NCBI GenBank assembly: GCA_050257395.1
Contig: JBLMWU010000286.1
Location: 1-45,546 of the forward strand
Reading direction: 5' to 3'
From: JAIRTY01 sp050257395
Lineage (GTDB): Bacteria > Actinomycetota > Actinomycetes > Streptosporangiales > Streptosporangiaceae
Length of the DNA stretch: 45,546 bases
How positions within the stretch are numbered: the stretch's first letter is position 1; the number at the start of each line of letters is the position of its first letter. Positions 45,154 to 45,546 of the stretch are shown piece by piece. Made by a program: the position numbers and the translations under genes. A model generated the notes under the pieces. The model was not told the DNA's origin. It saw only the letters and a program-made list of their open reading frames with translations, and ran no database searches.

Positions 45154-45546
45154 CGGCGGGGATCCCTGGCGGCCGGCGCACCGCCCCGCCCCCGATCCAT
45201 GCGGTCAGTCTCGCACAGGGGCCCAGCCCAAAGCCCCCAGCCGCCCGGCCCTGAACTGCCGGCACGGTCACCGCCGCGGCCGGCTGTGTAACGGATCCGG
45301 CGGCCGGGCCGGTTCGCACCTGCACGGCTCTCACCGCGGCGGCCCTCGCTCCCCGGGCGGCTCCGGTGCCCGCGTCCGGCCTGGTGGCCTGGCCGTGAGG
45401 CGGGCGCTGCCGTGAGGCGCGGCGGCGCGTGGCCCCCGGGAGGCGGAACCGTGCCGCTGCCACCCGGGCCGGGCCGCGCGGGCCCCTCCTCTCCGGCCGC
45501 GCGGCCCCGGCCCGGCGGCCCGGGGGCCCCGGGGGCGGCCCCGGTG
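45154..45546. other. Right-edge GC-rich region, no gene supported
   Basis: The 393-bp end of the window holds only open frames of low-complexity Ala/Arg/Gly/Pro type and no family signal. It contains the promoter side of the MFS gene and a long inverted repeat at 45464-45515. Confidence 0.5.
45464..45515. terminator. Long inverted repeat near the right edge
   Basis: An 18-nt arm (45464-45481) pairs with a 19-nt arm (45497-45515) with one bulged base and a 15-nt loop. It could be a terminator of a gene beyond the edge. The sequence around it is low in complexity, so chance pairing is possible. Confidence 0.5.

Noticed and set aside
45116..45463. A 115-codon minus-strand frame upstream of the MFS gene
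   Set aside because: It is Arg/Ala/Gly-rich with no domain, and it overlaps the MFS start.

Overview
This 45.5 kb window comes from the chromosome of a very high-GC actinomycete. The evidence is extreme GC with strong third-position bias, frequent GTG and TTG starts, and actinobacterial families such as DUF1707, PspC-domain kinases, an FhaA-like protein, a PASTA lipoprotein and an F420-reductase-like protein. Several genes also carry a -10 hexamer (TANNNT or NANNNT) 6-7 nt upstream of the start codon, the layout of leaderless transcripts. I cannot name a genus. I see no rRNA, tRNA, insertion sequence, phage gene or CRISPR array.

Layout. 1-1028 (minus): NTF2-like protein, DsrE-like protein and the start of an SDR-type NAD-binding protein. 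They diverge from 1139-3718, a STAND-type regulator with an N-terminal LuxR helix-turn-helix. 3573-7895: a membrane Ser/Thr kinase divergent from an FhaA-like FHA protein, followed by an unrecognised protein and a small PH-like protein. 8014-10229: a hydrolase with a Cys nucleophile, then PadR + DUF1707. 10291-17314: housekeeping and orphan genes (MuiA/DUF4139, DDAH, DUF4287, DUF998, OPRT-like, DUF3291, VOC, hydrolase, YjbR). 17359-27680: a divergent catabolic island. Its minus arm is alpha/beta hydrolase, luciferase-like monooxygenase, FAA-hydrolase-family enzyme, TPP enzyme and methyltransferase. Its plus arm is a bicupin ring-cleavage-type dioxygenase plus a complete NitT/TauT-type ABC importer. 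27667-37104: signalling genes (anti-sigma-like ATPase, single-domain receiver, a CHASE3-HAMP histidine kinase with a divergent NarL-type regulator, a DUF1707/PspC/PspC-kinase group and a second NarL-type regulator), interrupted by a PPi-type phosphofructokinase and an aldo/keto reductase. 37158-45153: PhoD-like phosphoesterase, SRPBCC protein, PASTA lipoprotein, duplicated secreted beta protein, F420-reductase-like protein, VOC protein, hydrolase and MFS transporter. 45154-45546 has no gene that I can support.

How the parts may work together (inference). The island at 17-27.7 kb looks like import of a small organic, possibly aromatic, compound. Monooxygenation, ring cleavage by the bicupin, acylpyruvate hydrolysis and a TPP-dependent C-C step would follow. 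This mixture is the best candidate here for an undescribed pathway. The kinase/FHA/PH-like block looks like a phospho-signalling unit. The PspC/DUF1707 block, with its PspC-fused kinase, looks like an envelope-stress sensor whose likely regulator is now 2.7 kb away.
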